Below are positions 63,887 through 64,000 of a stretch of DNA of 64,000 nucleotides, piece after piece. The notes beneath the pieces were generated by a model. The model saw only the letters and a program-made list of their open reading frames with translations. It had not been told where the DNA came from and ran no database searches. The DNA is from Shewanella sp. KT0246 (GTDB lineage: Bacteria > Pseudomonadota > Gammaproteobacteria > Enterobacterales > Shewanellaceae), in contig NZ_BPEV01000019.1 in the NCBI RefSeq assembly GCF_019654955.1, forward strand, positions 44,941-108,940, given 5' to 3'. The stretch's first letter is position 1. Each line of letters begins with the position of its first letter. The position numbers and the translations under genes are program-made.

Positions 63887-64000
63887 ATTTATCAAGTAAT
63901 CTGTGTGGACACTCACAGGTGTTGAGTTAATCGAAATTGTCACTTAGGTGGCAATCAAAATTATTATCAATGTAACGATGAGTGTTCATAGCAATATGTA
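63887..64000 (+). other. 16S rRNA leader, cut by window end
   Basis: AU-rich leader after boxA. The conserved first bases of 16S rRNA are not reached before 64000, so the rRNA gene itself lies outside the window. Confidence 0.7.

Noticed and set aside
1..64000. CRISPR array, prophage, integrative element or toxin-antitoxin pair
   Set aside because: No regularly spaced repeats, integrases, phage genes or att-like repeats were seen on reading both strands.

Overview
The window reads as a chromosomal segment of a marine-type gammaproteobacterium, most like Shewanella. The reasons are two tandem formate dehydrogenase modules with small Tat-signal companion proteins, a gspC-N type II secretion operon set inside the conserved pckA/hslO/hslR/yrfG/nudE neighbourhood, a desA/fabR divergent pair, AT-leaning codon use, and a murI gene followed by the leader of an rRNA operon. 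The species call is inference from gene content; no database was searched. No plasmid, phage, CRISPR array or intact insertion sequence was seen.

Layout. 1-13534: respiratory formate oxidation. A truncated DUF3306 protein, a polyferredoxin and a TorD-like chaperone precede two consecutive copies of a four-gene unit (small Tat protein, catalytic FdhA, FdhB iron-sulfur subunit, FdhC cytochrome b), each ending in a strong terminator. Both FdhA proteins carry cysteine, not selenocysteine, at the active site. 13846-19212: a HemN-like radical SAM protein, a PfkB-type sugar kinase, a candidate small RNA, a diguanylate cyclase, a MOSC protein and a DUF4870 membrane protein. 19290-20942: ETF-ubiquinone oxidoreductase on the minus strand.

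21118-26310: a molybdenum operon in which a probable Moco riboswitch leads moaA-moaC-moaD-moaE-modA-modB-modC. moeA and moeB lie further on at 32078-34130 (minus). Together with the MOSC protein these supply the cofactor used by the formate dehydrogenases. 26394-31923: a PepSY protein with a response regulator/histidine kinase pair, an RluA-type pseudouridine synthase, a second diguanylate cyclase, a Pmp3-like peptide, a DUF2986 protein and a DUF333 lipoprotein.

34266-41008: GIY-YIG protein, M14 carboxypeptidase, pckA, hslO and hslR. 40088-51652: gspCDEFGHIJKLMN, a complete type II secretion operon apart from the prepilin peptidase. 51748-53962: yrfG, nudE, cysQ. 54135-56662: a TetR regulator overlapping an LplT-like transporter fused to a PlsC acyltransferase. 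56722-60837: selU and selD (selenium for tRNA 2-selenouridine), desA, and divergent fabR with a recognisable FabR-type operator between desA and fabR. 60938-63435: trmA, murI and a membrane-anchored RRM protein. 63674-64000: rRNA operon promoters and the boxB/boxA antitermination leader; the 16S gene begins beyond the window.
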